A stretch of 64,000 nt of DNA from Hyphomicrobiales bacterium (lineage in GTDB: Bacteria; Pseudomonadota; Alphaproteobacteria; Rhizobiales; Rhizobiaceae): contig UCFC01000051.1 in the NCBI GenBank assembly GCA_900471515.1, forward strand, positions 30,741 through 94,740, written 5' to 3'. Under the pieces are notes generated by a model, which saw nothing but the letters and a program-made list of their open reading frames with translations, ran no database searches and was not told the DNA's origin. A program made the position numbers and the translations under genes. Positions 1 through 9,385 of this stretch are shown here, one piece after another (positions within the stretch are counted from its first letter, which is position 1; each line of letters begins with the position of its first letter).

Positions 1-1228
1 TCGCCACGTCATGCACCACCTGGTCGTAGGCGCGCTGCAGGAAGGTGGAATAGAGTGCGGCGAACGGCTTGAAACCTTCGGCGGCAAGGCCGGCGGCGAA
101 GGTCACGGCATGCTGTTCGGCAATGCCGACGTCGAAGGTGCGGGACGGGAAGATCCCGGCGAACTTGTCGAGGCCGGTGCCGCTCGGCATGGCCGCCGTG
201 ATGCCGACGATGCGGTCGTCGAGAGTGGCTTCCTGGATCAGCGACTCGGCAAAGACATTGGTGTAGCTCGGCGCGTTCGGCTTCACCTTCGCCTGCGCGC
301 CGGTGATGACGTCGAACTTGTTGACGCCGTGATACTTGTCGGCCGCGGCTTCGGCCGGCGGATAGCCCTTGCCCTTCTGCGTCACGACATGGATCAGCAC
401 CGGGCCGTTGGCATTGTCGCGCACGTTGCGCAGCACCGGCAGAAGGTGGTCGAAGGAATGACCGTCGATCGGCCCGATATGGTAGAAGCCCATTTCCTCG
501 AACATCGTGCCGCCGGTCACGTAGCCGCGCGCATGTTCGACGGCGCGGGTAATGGCGCGGTCGACATTCTTGCCGAGATAGGCCGTCAGTTTTTTGCCGA
601 AATCGCGGAAGCCCATATAGGTGCGCCCGGAGGCGAGGCGGGCGAGATAGGCGCTCATCGCCCCCGTCGGCGGGGCGATCGACATGTCGTTATCGTTAAG
701 GATGACGATGAGGCGGGCATCGAGCGCGCCGGCATTGTTGAGCGCCTCGTAAGCCATGCCGGCCGAGAGCGCGCCGTCGCCGATGACGGCGATCACGCGG
801 CGATCCGTCCTGTCGATATCGGCGGCGACCGCCATGCCGAGGCCGGCGGAAATCGAGGTCGAGGAATGCGCCGCACCGAAGGGGTCGTATTCGCTCTCGG
901 CCCGGCGCGTGAAGCCGGAGAGGCCGTTTTCCTGGCGCAGCGTGCGAATGCGGTCGCGCCGCCCGGTCAGGATCTTGTGCGGATAACATTGATGGCCGAC
1001 ATCGAAGATCAGCCGGTCGTCAGGCGTGTTGAAGACGCTGTGAATGGCGATCGTCAGTTCCACCACGCCGAGCCCGGCGCCGAGATGCCCGCCGGTGCGG
1101 GAAACGGCATCGATCATTTCGTCCCTGACCTCGCGTGCAAGCTGCGGCAGTTCGCGATCCTCGAGCTTGCGCAGGTCGGCCGGATAGTTGACCTGATCGA
1201 GCAGCGGGGTCTTCGGGGATTGTGTCAC
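1..1228 (-). CDS. dxs: 1-deoxy-D-xylulose-5-phosphate synthase, 3' end cut off by window
   Basis: First enzyme of the MEP isoprenoid pathway: condenses pyruvate and glyceraldehyde 3-phosphate using thiamine diphosphate in the cytosol. The minus strand reads MTQSPKTPLLDQV..., with the family signatures VGHQCYPHKILTGRRD, GAAHSSTSISAG and the ThDP motif GDGALSAGMAYEALNN followed by NDNDMSI. About 409 of the usual ~640 codons are present; the rest lies left of the window. The start is a GTG at 1228 with an AAGAAGAG-type ribosome binding site upstream; no other in-frame start fits. ispH, a later enzyme of the same pathway, lies at 33 kb. Confidence 0.95.
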   Translation of the reverse strand, partial: MTQSPKTPLLDQVNYPADLRKLEDRELPQLAREVRDEMIDAVSRTGGHLGAGLGVVELTIAIHSVFNTPDDRLIFDVGHQCYPHKILTGRRDRIRTLRQENGLSGFTRRAESEYDPFGAAHSSTSISAGLGMAVAADIDRTDRRVIAVIGDGALSAGMAYEALNNAGALDARLIVILNDNDMSIAPPTGAMSAYLARLASGRTYMGFRDFGKKLTAYLGKNVDRAITRAVEHARGYVTGGTMFEEMGFYHIGPIDGHSFDHLLPVLRNVRDNANGPVLIHVVTQKGKGYPPAEAAADKYHGVNKFDVITGAQAKVKPNAPSYTNVFAESLIQEATLDDRIVGITAAMPSGTGLDKFAGIFPSRTFDVGIAEQHAVTFAAGLAAEGFKPFAALYSTFLQRAYDQVVHDVA

Positions 1229-1330
1229 GGGCGGGCGCTCTTCTTTGACTGATCGGCTTTGCTTTATTCGATTGAATTGCGGCAAAACAACTACTTTTGC
1301 ATAACCGCAAGATTTTCACCTTAGTGCACT

Positions 1331-2254
1331 TCAGCCCTCCGGCAAAGGCACGAATTCCTCTTCGTCGCCGGGAACGATATCGAAGCGGCCGGTGCGCCAT
1401 TCCTCCTTGGCCTTCTCGATGCGCTCCTTTGAGGAGGAAACGAAATTCCACCATATGTAGCGCCTGGAATTGAGCGCAGCACCCCCGAACAGCATCAGGT
1501 GACAGCCTTGCGCGCCAGCTTCCAGCGTGATCGCGTCCCCCGGCCGGAAGACGAGAAGCTGGTCTGCCGCAAACCGGTCGCCGGCAATGACGACCTCGCC
1601 CGAGAGCACATAGATCGCGCGCTCTTCGTGGGCGGCACCGAAGGGAAATTTCGAGCCCGGCTGCAGGGCGATATCGGCATAGAGCGTATCGGTGAAGACC
1701 TTGACCGGCGAGCTCAGCCCCTCGAACGAGCCGATGACGACGCGGCCGGCAACGCCGCCCTCGTCGATGACCGGCATGTCGCTCTTTTCGGTATGGGCGA
1801 AGGACGGGTCGATCTCCTCCTTGTCGTCGGGCAGCGCCAGCCATGTCTGCAGCCCGGACATGGACAGCGGATGGCCGCGCAGGTTGTCCGGCGTGCGCTC
1901 CGAATGCACGATGCCGCGGCCGGCCGTCATCAGGTTGATGTCGCCGGGGCGGATGACCTTTTCGGTGCCGAGACTGTCACGATGGCGGATTTCGCCGTCG
2001 AAGAGATAGGTGACGGTCGAAAGCCCGATATGCGGATGCGGCTTCACGTCCAGCGCCTCGTCCGGCTTCAGGATCGCCGGCCCCATGCGATCGAAGAAGA
2101 TGAACGGCCCGACAAGCCGGCGCTGGCGCGTCGGCAGGGCGCGACGCACCTGGAAACCGCCGATATCGCTGCTGCGCGGAATGATCAGGTTCTCGATCGC
2201 ATCGCAGGCAAAGGCGTCGCCGGGCAGGGGATCTTTACCGGGGAAGAAGGACAT
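1331..2254 (-). CDS. pirin family protein
   Basis: A 307-residue bicupin of the pirin family (quercetin 2,3-dioxygenase-like). The N-terminal cupin carries the expected metal ligands: H73 and H75 in PHPHIG, then H117 and E119 in GRGIVHSE. The second cupin (about residues 190-285) is complete. Pirins bind iron in the cytosol; some act as quercetinases or redox-sensing cofactors, and the substrate here cannot be told from sequence. It stands alone between dxs and an opposite-strand lipoprotein gene, about 100 bases upstream of dxs on the same strand, so co-transcription with dxs is possible but not shown. Confidence 0.88.
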   Translation of the reverse strand: MSFFPGKDPLPGDAFACDAIENLIIPRSSDIGGFQVRRALPTRQRRLVGPFIFFDRMGPAILKPDEALDVKPHPHIGLSTVTYLFDGEIRHRDSLGTEKVIRPGDINLMTAGRGIVHSERTPDNLRGHPLSMSGLQTWLALPDDKEEIDPSFAHTEKSDMPVIDEGGVAGRVVIGSFEGLSSPVKVFTDTLYADIALQPGSKFPFGAAHEERAIYVLSGEVVIAGDRFAADQLLVFRPGDAITLEAGAQGCHLMLFGGAALNSRRYIWWNFVSSSKERIEKAKEEWRTGRFDIVPGDEEEFVPLPEG

Positions 2255-2493
2255 GACGGGTCTCCGTTCGGACGGCGCACCTTAGCCGGAACAGCGACGG
2301 AGGCAAGCTCCACCACAAGACCCGATATGCGGACCGCTCAATCTGTTCTTTCCCATAAATGACTCCTTCACCAAAGTACACTTTTACGATGTATGAAAGC
2401 GAAAATCCTTGCTTGTGGTTGAGGTAACTGCAACCAAAAGAGGCATTTGATGGCCATGAATATGCACGACATATTGGATACTACGGATTTAAA

Positions 2494-3264
2494 ATGAGAA
2501 ATAAGCGACTGCTGGCTGCCGGCCTGATTGCGGCCCTGACCGTTCTTTCATCCTGCGCGGCAAATCCCAATTCGCTGAAAATGAGCGAGAGCGCCAAGGC
2601 CGCCGGCAAGCGGGCGCAATCCATGGTTCAGGAGAAAGGCGCGGCAGCCGTGGTGCGTGTCTCTTGGGACGGCGTATATTGCGCGCGCGGACGCGTTCGC
2701 CTCCAGAAGGTCGTCGATGGCAGGATCGATCCGGGACCCTTCGTCGAGATAGGGCAGCCTACCGGCGTCTATGGCAATGCGGCATTGAAGGACTTCGCCA
2801 AGCTTTCGCTTCAGATGATGACGTTCAACCTGCCTGCGGTTGCCAAGGCCGCTGCCGTTGAGGACATCCGCACGTCGTTCCGGGCAATCGAACCCGGTCG
2901 CTATATCATCACCATGGTCTATTGCGACAACGGCAACAACAACGCGGCGATGGGGTCCGCCAATCTCGGATGGATGGGCGAGAAGGGGGACAAGCCCCAG
3001 ATCCCATTGCTCGGAGACAACTCCATCGTGATCGGCCAGGGTGAAATCGTCGATGCTGGCATCGTCGATATCGTGTCCACGGGTTCGACAGGGTTCCTTT
3101 TCGGCCACGATACGGCCCGCCTTGCCGGATCCGAAGCACCGCAGCCCATGCGGGAGGCGATGAAGCTCAATCTGCCGGAAGTCTATGCCCGCACGACCTA
3201 CACCAGGTTTTCGGCCTACAGTAGCCTCCTCCTTCCGGAAAGTCCGCAACCCAAGGAAAAATAG
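2494..3264 (+). CDS. hypothetical lipoprotein
   Basis: I do not recognise this 256-residue protein. It has a lipoprotein signal peptide: MRNKR, a hydrophobic core, and lipobox LSSC with Cys21. Alanine at +2 suggests outer-membrane sorting. The mature part has two further cysteines (YCARGRVRLQK and MVYCDNGNNN), which could form a disulfide, and looks mostly beta-stranded. The ATG lies just after an AT-rich stretch with no clear Shine-Dalgarno, so translation may be weak. The gene runs convergent to the SDR gene downstream and divergent from pirin upstream, so it is probably a single transcription unit with a promoter in 2255-2493. Confidence 0.75.
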   Translation: MRNKRLLAAGLIAALTVLSSCAANPNSLKMSESAKAAGKRAQSMVQEKGAAAVVRVSWDGVYCARGRVRLQKVVDGRIDPGPFVEIGQPTGVYGNAALKDFAKLSLQMMTFNLPAVAKAAAVEDIRTSFRAIEPGRYIITMVYCDNGNNNAAMGSANLGWMGEKGDKPQIPLLGDNSIVIGQGEIVDAGIVDIVSTGSTGFLFGHDTARLAGSEAPQPMREAMKLNLPEVYARTTYTRFSAYSSLLLPESPQPKEK

Positions 3265-3399
3265 GATCATGCCATCGGCAGGGGCTCCGCTCCCGGCATG
3301 ACCGGAAGGGCGGCCCGCGCCGTCGTCGGCCTGAAATAGTCTTGGCGCTGCTTCCGGTGGCTGGAATCAGCGTCTCGCGAGATGTCGCAAGAGGGCTCG

Positions 3400-4167
3400 T
3401 CAGATCGCGGTAAAGCCGTTGTCGACGAACAGATGCGCACCGTTGACGAAGCTCGATTCGTCGCTGGCAAGATAGAGTGCGGCACGGGCGACATCCTCCG
3501 GCTCGCCGATCCGCCCCTGCTGGGCGGCAATTGCCGCATCGGAAACATCGACGCCATGCGCCTGCAGCTCTTTCACTTCCCGCAGGCCGTGCGGCGTGCG
3601 GATGAAGCCGGGGCAGACGGCATTGCAGCGGATGTTGCGGTCGCGGAATTCCACCGCGATGGCGCGCGCGAACATATGCACCGCGCCCTTGGTCGTATCG
3701 TAGAGCACCTCCATCGGCGTGGCGGCGACCGCCGAGATCGAGGAGGTGCAGACAATTGATCCGCCGCCGGCCTCGATCATCCTCGGCAGCACGGCCTTGG
3801 TCATCAGGAACATGGAGCGCACGTTGACGGCGTGCAGCCAGTCCCATTCCTGCAGCGTGGTTTCCAGAAACGGCTTGATGACGATCGTACCGGCATGGTT
3901 GAACAGGACGGTGACCGGGCCGAAACGCTGTTCGACGTCGGTGACGGCGGCATTGACGGCCGCCTCTTGCGAAACGTCGGCCGTCCAGAAATCGGCCTCG
4001 CCGCCGGCGTCGCGGATCTGCCTGACGGTTTCGGCGGCCGCCTCGCCGTTGCGGTCGATGATCGCAACCCGCGCGCCTTCGGCCGCAAAGAGCCTGGAGG
4101 CGGCCCCTCCCATGCCGGTCGCGCCGCCCGAGATAATGGCGACCTTGTCCTTCAATCTGTCCGTCAT
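3400..4167 (-). CDS. SDR family NAD(P)-dependent oxidoreductase
   Basis: Classical short-chain dehydrogenase/reductase of 255 residues. The Rossmann glycine motif SGGATGMGG spans residues 13-21, Asp38 at the end of beta-2 favours NAD over NADP, NHAG occurs near residue 90, and the catalytic Ser (about 143), Tyr156 and Lys160 (YDTTK) are all present. The later stretch CNAVCPGFIRTP is typical of the FabG/BDH branch. Substrate unknown. No partner gene is close on the same strand except xseB and the HDAC-like gene about 85 bases upstream, with which it could be read through. Confidence 0.88.
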   Translation of the reverse strand: MTDRLKDKVAIISGGATGMGGAASRLFAAEGARVAIIDRNGEAAAETVRQIRDAGGEADFWTADVSQEAAVNAAVTDVEQRFGPVTVLFNHAGTIVIKPFLETTLQEWDWLHAVNVRSMFLMTKAVLPRMIEAGGGSIVCTSSISAVAATPMEVLYDTTKGAVHMFARAIAVEFRDRNIRCNAVCPGFIRTPHGLREVKELQAHGVDVSDAAIAAQQGRIGEPEDVARAALYLASDESSFVNGAHLFVDNGFTAI

Positions 4168-4252
4168 CGCTCAGTCCCCCTTTTCTTGAAAGGGGATCAT
4201 AGATCGGTCGGAAGCGGGTCGCCAAGCGGCTTGGGGGGAGTTTCGCCGTTCG

Positions 4253-4506
4253 TCAGGCGCCGTCGAGCGGTTCCACGCCCTGCGGCTTGCCGGCGCGGTC
4301 GAGACGGATCTTCTCGATGCGGTTCTCGGCGGCCGAAAGCAGCGTCTCGCAATGCTTCTTCAGCGCTTCGCCGCGCTCGTAGATCTCGATGGATTCGTCC
4401 AGCGCCACGTCGCCGCGTTCGAGGCGCGCAACGATGCTTTCGAGTTCGGCAACTGCCTTTTCGAAGGAGAGGCCGGAAACCTCCGGCTTGGCGCTGTCAG
4501 TCATTC

Positions 4507-4510
<4 letters not shown>
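4253..4510 (-). CDS. xseB: exodeoxyribonuclease VII small subunit
   Basis: 85-residue protein with the XseB core: SFEKAVAELESIVARLERGDVALDESIEIYERG, which forms the helical hairpin that binds the large subunit XseA. Exonuclease VII degrades single-stranded DNA and acts in mismatch repair and resolution of damaged ends. Its start overlaps the stop of the HDAC-like gene upstream by 4 bases (ATGA), so the two are translationally coupled. xseA is not in the window. Confidence 0.93.
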
Positions 4511-5442
<932 letters not shown>

Positions 5443-5630
5443 GCCGGCACTCTATCGATCGTATATGTCATGATCCACACGAGATGGGGCGCTGTGCGTT
5501 GATTTCAACAAGCCGCGTCGTCGCGGTTAACGGCCCGCCACCCGCCGTTTACGCTATTTTAATTGTTTCGTTTACTTCGCCGGACCCCCTCGCTAGGCTT
5601 ACCGGGAAAACCTGCAAGGCAGACCAGTAA

Positions 5631-6032
5631 ATGAGTAAGACGAACCGCCCGGATGTGGTGGACATACGAGTACCGTTTCGTGATGTGGACATGAACGGCC
5701 AGATGTTTCTGGCCTCCTATATTTCCTATGCCGAATCCGCACTCGCGGGCTTCTGGTCGTTGAGACCGGACGTGGAGGACGAGCCTGCCTATACTGCCGC
5801 CAAGGTTTCCTGCATCCTTCACCGGCCGCTGCACTACCATGAGGCCGTGACGTTCACCGCCGCCGTCGACAAGATCGGCGTGCGCTCCATCGGCTTCCTC
5901 ATCGCCGCCGAGATCGACGATGAACGGGCCGCCGAGGTCGAAATCACCTGGCAGGCACGCAGCCGCGACGACGGCTCGCCGGCCGCGCTCCCCGAAGAGA
6001 CGCGCGACTGGCTCTACGGTTTTCTGGATTAG
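5631..6032 (+). CDS. acyl-CoA thioesterase, 4HBT hotdog family
   Basis: 133-residue single-domain hotdog protein resembling YbgC/4-hydroxybenzoyl-CoA thioesterases. The N-terminal beta-strand and central helix read RVPFRDVDMNGQMFLASYISYAESA. The usual DxDxxGHVNN motif is kept for the two Asp residues and Gly, but the following His is Gln and the Asn pair is replaced, so activity or substrate may differ from YbgC. It is convergent with bioY, with a strong hairpin between the two stop codons. Substrate unknown. Confidence 0.8.
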   Translation: MSKTNRPDVVDIRVPFRDVDMNGQMFLASYISYAESALAGFWSLRPDVEDEPAYTAAKVSCILHRPLHYHEAVTFTAAVDKIGVRSIGFLIAAEIDDERAAEVEITWQARSRDDGSPAALPEETRDWLYGFLD

Positions 6033-6053
6033 CGCCTTCCCGATCAGCGGGAA
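6033..6053. terminator. hairpin between convergent thioesterase and bioY
   Basis: A perfect 8-bp inverted repeat, CCTTCCCG (6033-6040) and CGGGAAGG (6046-6053), with a 5-base loop, sits directly between the stop codons of two convergent genes. There is no clear U-tract on either strand, so it may act as a weak bidirectional terminator or a 3'-end stabiliser. Confidence 0.55.
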
Positions 6054-6056
6054 GGA

Positions 6057-6626
6057 TCAGGCGCGGATCGGCAGCAGCGGATATCCGGCCATGACGGCGC
6101 GGCCCACGAGCGCTGCGACAAAAGCCTTGACGACGTCGCCGGGAATGAAGGCCATGCTGCCGACGAATGCCTGCTTCAGGGTCGTATCGGTGGCGAAGGC
6201 GAGATAGGCGATGCCGAAAGCGTAGAGCACGACGATACCGCCGATCATTGCGGCCAGGAAGAAGCTGACCGTCTGCACGAGGCCGGACTGTTCTGCACGG
6301 ACAAGCCGTTCGCTGAGAAAGCCCGTGACGAAAGCGGCAAAGGCCCAGCCGTACAGGAAGCCTGATGTCGGAGCCACGAAAGCGGCAAAGCCGCCGCGAC
6401 CGCCCGAAAGCACCGGCAGGCCGACTGCGACAAGCACCAGCACGATCAGCACGGCAACCACGCTGCGCCTTGCGCCGAGCACGACGCCTGCCATCATCAC
6501 GCCGAGCGATTGGGCCGTGATCGGCACTGGGATAAAGCCGAGATAGATCGGCGGCAGCAGGCCGAGAGCCACGACAATAGCGGCGAAAAGGGCGGCAAGA
6601 ACGAGGTCGCGCGTGCTCATCGTCAT
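6057..6626 (-). CDS. bioY: biotin transporter substrate-binding (S) component BioY, copy 1
   Basis: 189-residue membrane protein of the BioY family, with about six hydrophobic segments. It keeps the BioY signatures: the loop FIPVPITAQSLGVMMAG near residues 30-47, the glycine-rich GGRGGFAAFVAPTSGF segment, and FIPGDVVKA near the C-terminus. It binds biotin and, with the BioM ATPase and BioN coupling protein, forms an energy-coupling-factor importer. It is the third gene of bioM-bioN-bioY, 17 bases after bioN. A second BioY lies at 52.1 kb. Confidence 0.94.
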   Translation of the reverse strand: MTMSTRDLVLAALFAAIVVALGLLPPIYLGFIPVPITAQSLGVMMAGVVLGARRSVVAVLIVLVLVAVGLPVLSGGRGGFAAFVAPTSGFLYGWAFAAFVTGFLSERLVRAEQSGLVQTVSFFLAAMIGGIVVLYAFGIAYLAFATDTTLKQAFVGSMAFIPGDVVKAFVAALVGRAVMAGYPLLPIRA

Positions 6627-6643
6627 CTCCAGTTCATGAATCG

Positions 6644-7252
6644 TTAACTGACATGCCGCCGAATGCCGCGCGCGTCAATCGCAGCCGCGATGTTATCCGC
6701 ATCCCTGAGCGTCAGAATGATGAGCGGGATAAGGATCGTCGTCGCCCGCACCTTCAGCCCGCGTGCCGCATGCGCCTCGCCGATCGCGTGGTAGCGGGCC
6801 ACGATGTCAGGCACGAACCGCAGGACGAGGCCGACGGCGAGCCCTATGTCGTCGGCTCTCACCCAGCCCGTCCGCTCCAGCGGGCGGGCAAGGGCTGCTA
6901 TCTCGTCCATGAACTGGGTGATCGTCGTCGTGGCCGTGACCGCGGCGGCAAGCAGCATCAGGGCCGTCAGCCGCAGAAGCGTCGCCAGCGCCTCGTGCCA
7001 TGGGTTGACGATGAGGGTGAAGAGAGCCACGACCGCAATCGTCAGGAAGATGGGCCGCAACCGGGCGGCCGATTGCCTCAACGACAGGCCGACGCTGCCG
7101 TAGATCAGCGCCGTCAGCAGCGTGACGGCGGCAAGCAGGAAGAGATTGCCGCCGATGAAAAGCAGGAAGCCGAGCAGGAACAGCGAGACGATCTTGATCC
7201 GCGGCGAAAGCCGGTGCAGCGCGCTGTTGCCCTCGACATAGAACGATTGCAT
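6644..7252 (-). CDS. bioN: ECF transporter transmembrane coupling protein BioN
   Basis: 202-residue EcfT-type membrane protein. Several hydrophobic helices in the N-terminal half are followed by the cytoplasmic coupling helices with the two short Ala-Arg-Gly signatures (HAARG and DARG) that dock onto the ATPase. Its start overlaps the bioM stop by one base (TGATG), so the pair is translationally coupled. It links ATP hydrolysis by BioM to biotin movement through BioY. Confidence 0.93.
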   Translation of the reverse strand: MQSFYVEGNSALHRLSPRIKIVSLFLLGFLLFIGGNLFLLAAVTLLTALIYGSVGLSLRQSAARLRPIFLTIAVVALFTLIVNPWHEALATLLRLTALMLLAAAVTATTTITQFMDEIAALARPLERTGWVRADDIGLAVGLVLRFVPDIVARYHAIGEAHAARGLKVRATTILIPLIILTLRDADNIAAAIDARGIRRHVS

Positions 7253-7926
7253 CAGGCAGCAAGCTCCCTGTAGCGTGCGATCGCTTCGGCCGCCGGCGCA
7301 TCGGCTGCCAGCTTGCCGTCGTGGAACAGCAGCACCCGCTCGAAGCCGGAAATCAGCTCGAGATCGTGGGTGATGACGACGACGTTTTCTTCCAGCCCCT
7401 CGATCGTCTTCTGCACCAGCACGCGGTTTCTAAGATCGAGCTGGTTGGTCGGCTCGTCGAGGATCAGTATATCGGGGCCGGTCGCCAGCACCGAGCAGAG
7501 GGCGGCGATCTGCAGCTCGCCGCCGGAAAGCTCGTGCGCGCGGCGATCGGCCAGTGCCTCGGCATTGAAGCGGGAAAGCACGCGCTCGACTTGGCGCTCG
7601 ATCTCCGCCTTGCTGAGGCCTCGGCCTTTCAGCCCGAAAGCGATATCGTCCCTGACGATCGGCAGGATGATCTGGTTCTGCGGCGACTGGAAGATGAAGC
7701 CGACATCGGCAAGCGCCGCCTTCGCCTCGCGCGTATCCTTTCCGTTGACGAGGACCTTGCCGGTCGTGGGTTTCATCAGCCCGTTGATCATCCGCGCGAA
7801 GGTCGTCTTGCCCGAACCGTTGAGGCCGATGATGCCGAGGCGGTGTTCGGTGAGAGACAATGTCAGCGGCTCGACCGCGACCCTTGCTCCGAAACTGGCG
7901 CCTGCGCTCTCGAAACGAATATCCAA
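7252..7926 (-). CDS. bioM: ECF transporter ATPase BioM
   Basis: 224-residue ABC ATPase of the CbiO type. Walker A is GLNGSGKTT near residue 36, the Q-loop sits in FIFQSPQNQI, the signature is LSGGELQ, and Walker B is ILILDEPTNQLD. It is the first gene of bioMNY and is divergent from the DNA glycosylase gene, with 124 bases between. That spacer holds only a partial BioR-like half site (CTATAA at 7955-7960), much weaker than the boxes at 51.9-52.1 kb. Confidence 0.94.
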   Translation of the reverse strand: MDIRFESAGASFGARVAVEPLTLSLTEHRLGIIGLNGSGKTTFARMINGLMKPTTGKVLVNGKDTREAKAALADVGFIFQSPQNQIILPIVRDDIAFGLKGRGLSKAEIERQVERVLSRFNAEALADRRAHELSGGELQIAALCSVLATGPDILILDEPTNQLDLRNRVLVQKTIEGLEENVVVITHDLELISGFERVLLFHDGKLAADAPAAEAIARYRELAA

Positions 7927-8050
7927 TGATGCTCCCCTTGTTGGCGCCCTGCTTCTATAAGGCCGTGACGATGCGATAAAGGATCAAAATCGGCGCGTCG
8001 CAAATATGCTATCGGGTGGCTAGGAAGATTTTCCGCGCTATGATGGCGCC

Positions 8051-9241
8051 ATGACGAATCTTCTTTCCAATTCCGATGCCCGCCGCGTCTTTCTTGCCAA
8101 GCAGGGGCTGAGCGCCCCGCCGAACCGCGCATTGACCAAGGCCGGCCTGCTGGACCTCATCCACGATCTCGGCTTCGTACAGGTGGACAGTATCCAGACC
8201 GTCGAGCGCGCCCACCATCAGATCCTCTTTTCCCGCAACCAGACCTACCGGCGCGAACACCTGACCGCGCTTCTGGAAAAGGACGGCGCGCTCTTCGAAC
8301 ACTGGACGCATGATGCCTCCATCCTGCCGAGCGCCTTCTTCAAATACTGGAAGCACAAGTTCCGCGCCGAGGAACTGGCGATCGTCGAGCGCTGGCGCAA
8401 ATGGCGCGGCGAGGGTTTCGAAGCCTCCTTCGAGGAGACCTACGACCGGGTGGTGAAGGATGGCGCGATCCTTGCCCGCGACATGAAGGCGGACGGCCAT
8501 GTCTCCGGCGGCTGGTGGAACTGGCACCCGAACAAGACGGCGCTCGAATATTTCTGGCGTATCGGCAAATTCGCCATTGCCGGCCGCTCCAATTTCCAGA
8601 AGATCTACGATCTTGCCGAGCGCGTCATTCCCGCCGAATTCCACGAGCCGGAGGTCAGCCGCGAGGAATTCGTCGACTGGGCCTGTCGCAGCGCGCTGTC
8701 CCGCCTCGGCTTTGCCACCCACGGCGAAATCGCCGCCTTCTGGGATCTGCTGTCGCCGGACGAGGCCAAGGCCTGGGTGGCCGGGCACCGCGACGAACTG
8801 GTCGAAGTGCTGATCGAGCCGGCGCTCGGCGGCAAGCCGCGCGCCTCATGGGCCTTTGCCGATTTCCTTGGCACGCTCGATGCCTATCCGGAAGCCCCGG
8901 TCCGAATCCGGGTGCTCAGCCCGTTTGACCCGATGATCCGCGACCGAAACCGGACAGAAAGACTGTTCGGCTTTTTCTATCGCATCGAGATCTTCGTGCC
9001 GGAACCGAAGCGCGAATATGGCTATTACGTTTTCCCGCTCCTGGAAGGCGACAGGCTGATCGGCCGCATCGACATGAAGGCCGACCGCAGGAAGGGCACG
9101 CTGGACGTGAAGCGCCTGTGGCTGGAGCCGCGCGTCAGGCCATCGGCCGGACGGCTGGAAAAGCTGGAAGCCGAGCTGGAGCGTCTGGCCCGTTTCGCCG
9201 GCGTGGAAAAGGTCGTCTATCTCGACGGTTGGAAGGGATAG
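8051..9241 (+). CDS. winged-helix DNA glycosylase, AlkX/YcaQ-like (HTH_42, DUF1006)
   Basis: 396-residue protein of the HTH_42/YcaQ family, whose studied members (AlkZ, E. coli YcaQ/AlkX) unhook DNA interstrand crosslinks or excise alkylated bases. The family catalytic motif Q-hydrophobic-D/Q is present as Q44-V45-D46 in GFVQVDSIQ, the QVD form typical of the AlkX branch. The tandem winged helices cover roughly residues 10-260 and a beta-rich C-terminal part contains LSPFDPMIRDR. It is single and divergent from bioM. The biochemical specificity is inferred from the family only. Confidence 0.85.
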   Translation: MTNLLSNSDARRVFLAKQGLSAPPNRALTKAGLLDLIHDLGFVQVDSIQTVERAHHQILFSRNQTYRREHLTALLEKDGALFEHWTHDASILPSAFFKYWKHKFRAEELAIVERWRKWRGEGFEASFEETYDRVVKDGAILARDMKADGHVSGGWWNWHPNKTALEYFWRIGKFAIAGRSNFQKIYDLAERVIPAEFHEPEVSREEFVDWACRSALSRLGFATHGEIAAFWDLLSPDEAKAWVAGHRDELVEVLIEPALGGKPRASWAFADFLGTLDAYPEAPVRIRVLSPFDPMIRDRNRTERLFGFFYRIEIFVPEPKREYGYYVFPLLEGDRLIGRIDMKADRRKGTLDVKRLWLEPRVRPSAGRLEKLEAELERLARFAGVEKVVYLDGWKG

Positions 9242-9330
9242 GCCTTCGCCCCGCCAGCGAGAAGCTGCGGCAGCCGGATAAGGGGGGCAGCAAACGCCAA
9301 GGGCGAATTATGGCGAGGGCAGCACGAGAG

Positions 9331-9379
9331 ACCCCCTCATCCGACCCTTCGGGCCGCCTTCTCCCCGCGCGGGAGAAGG
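9331..9379. repeat. short palindromic intergenic repeat of rhizobial type
   Basis: Between the convergent glycosylase and ribB genes lies CCCCTCATCCGACCCTTCGG followed by a perfect stem CCTTCTCCC (9357-9365) / GGGAGAAGG (9371-9379) with loop CGCGC. From memory, blocks of this kind are dispersed in many copies in rhizobial genomes; only one copy is present here. It may also end transcription. Confidence 0.6.
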
Positions 9380-9385
9380 TGCCGA

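Noticed and set aside
7949..7993. BioR site before bioMNY
   Set aside because: Only the half CTATAA (7955-7960) and a poor TTATCGCATC on the other strand are seen. The match is 7 of 10 at best, while the boxes at 51.9-52.1 kb are perfect.
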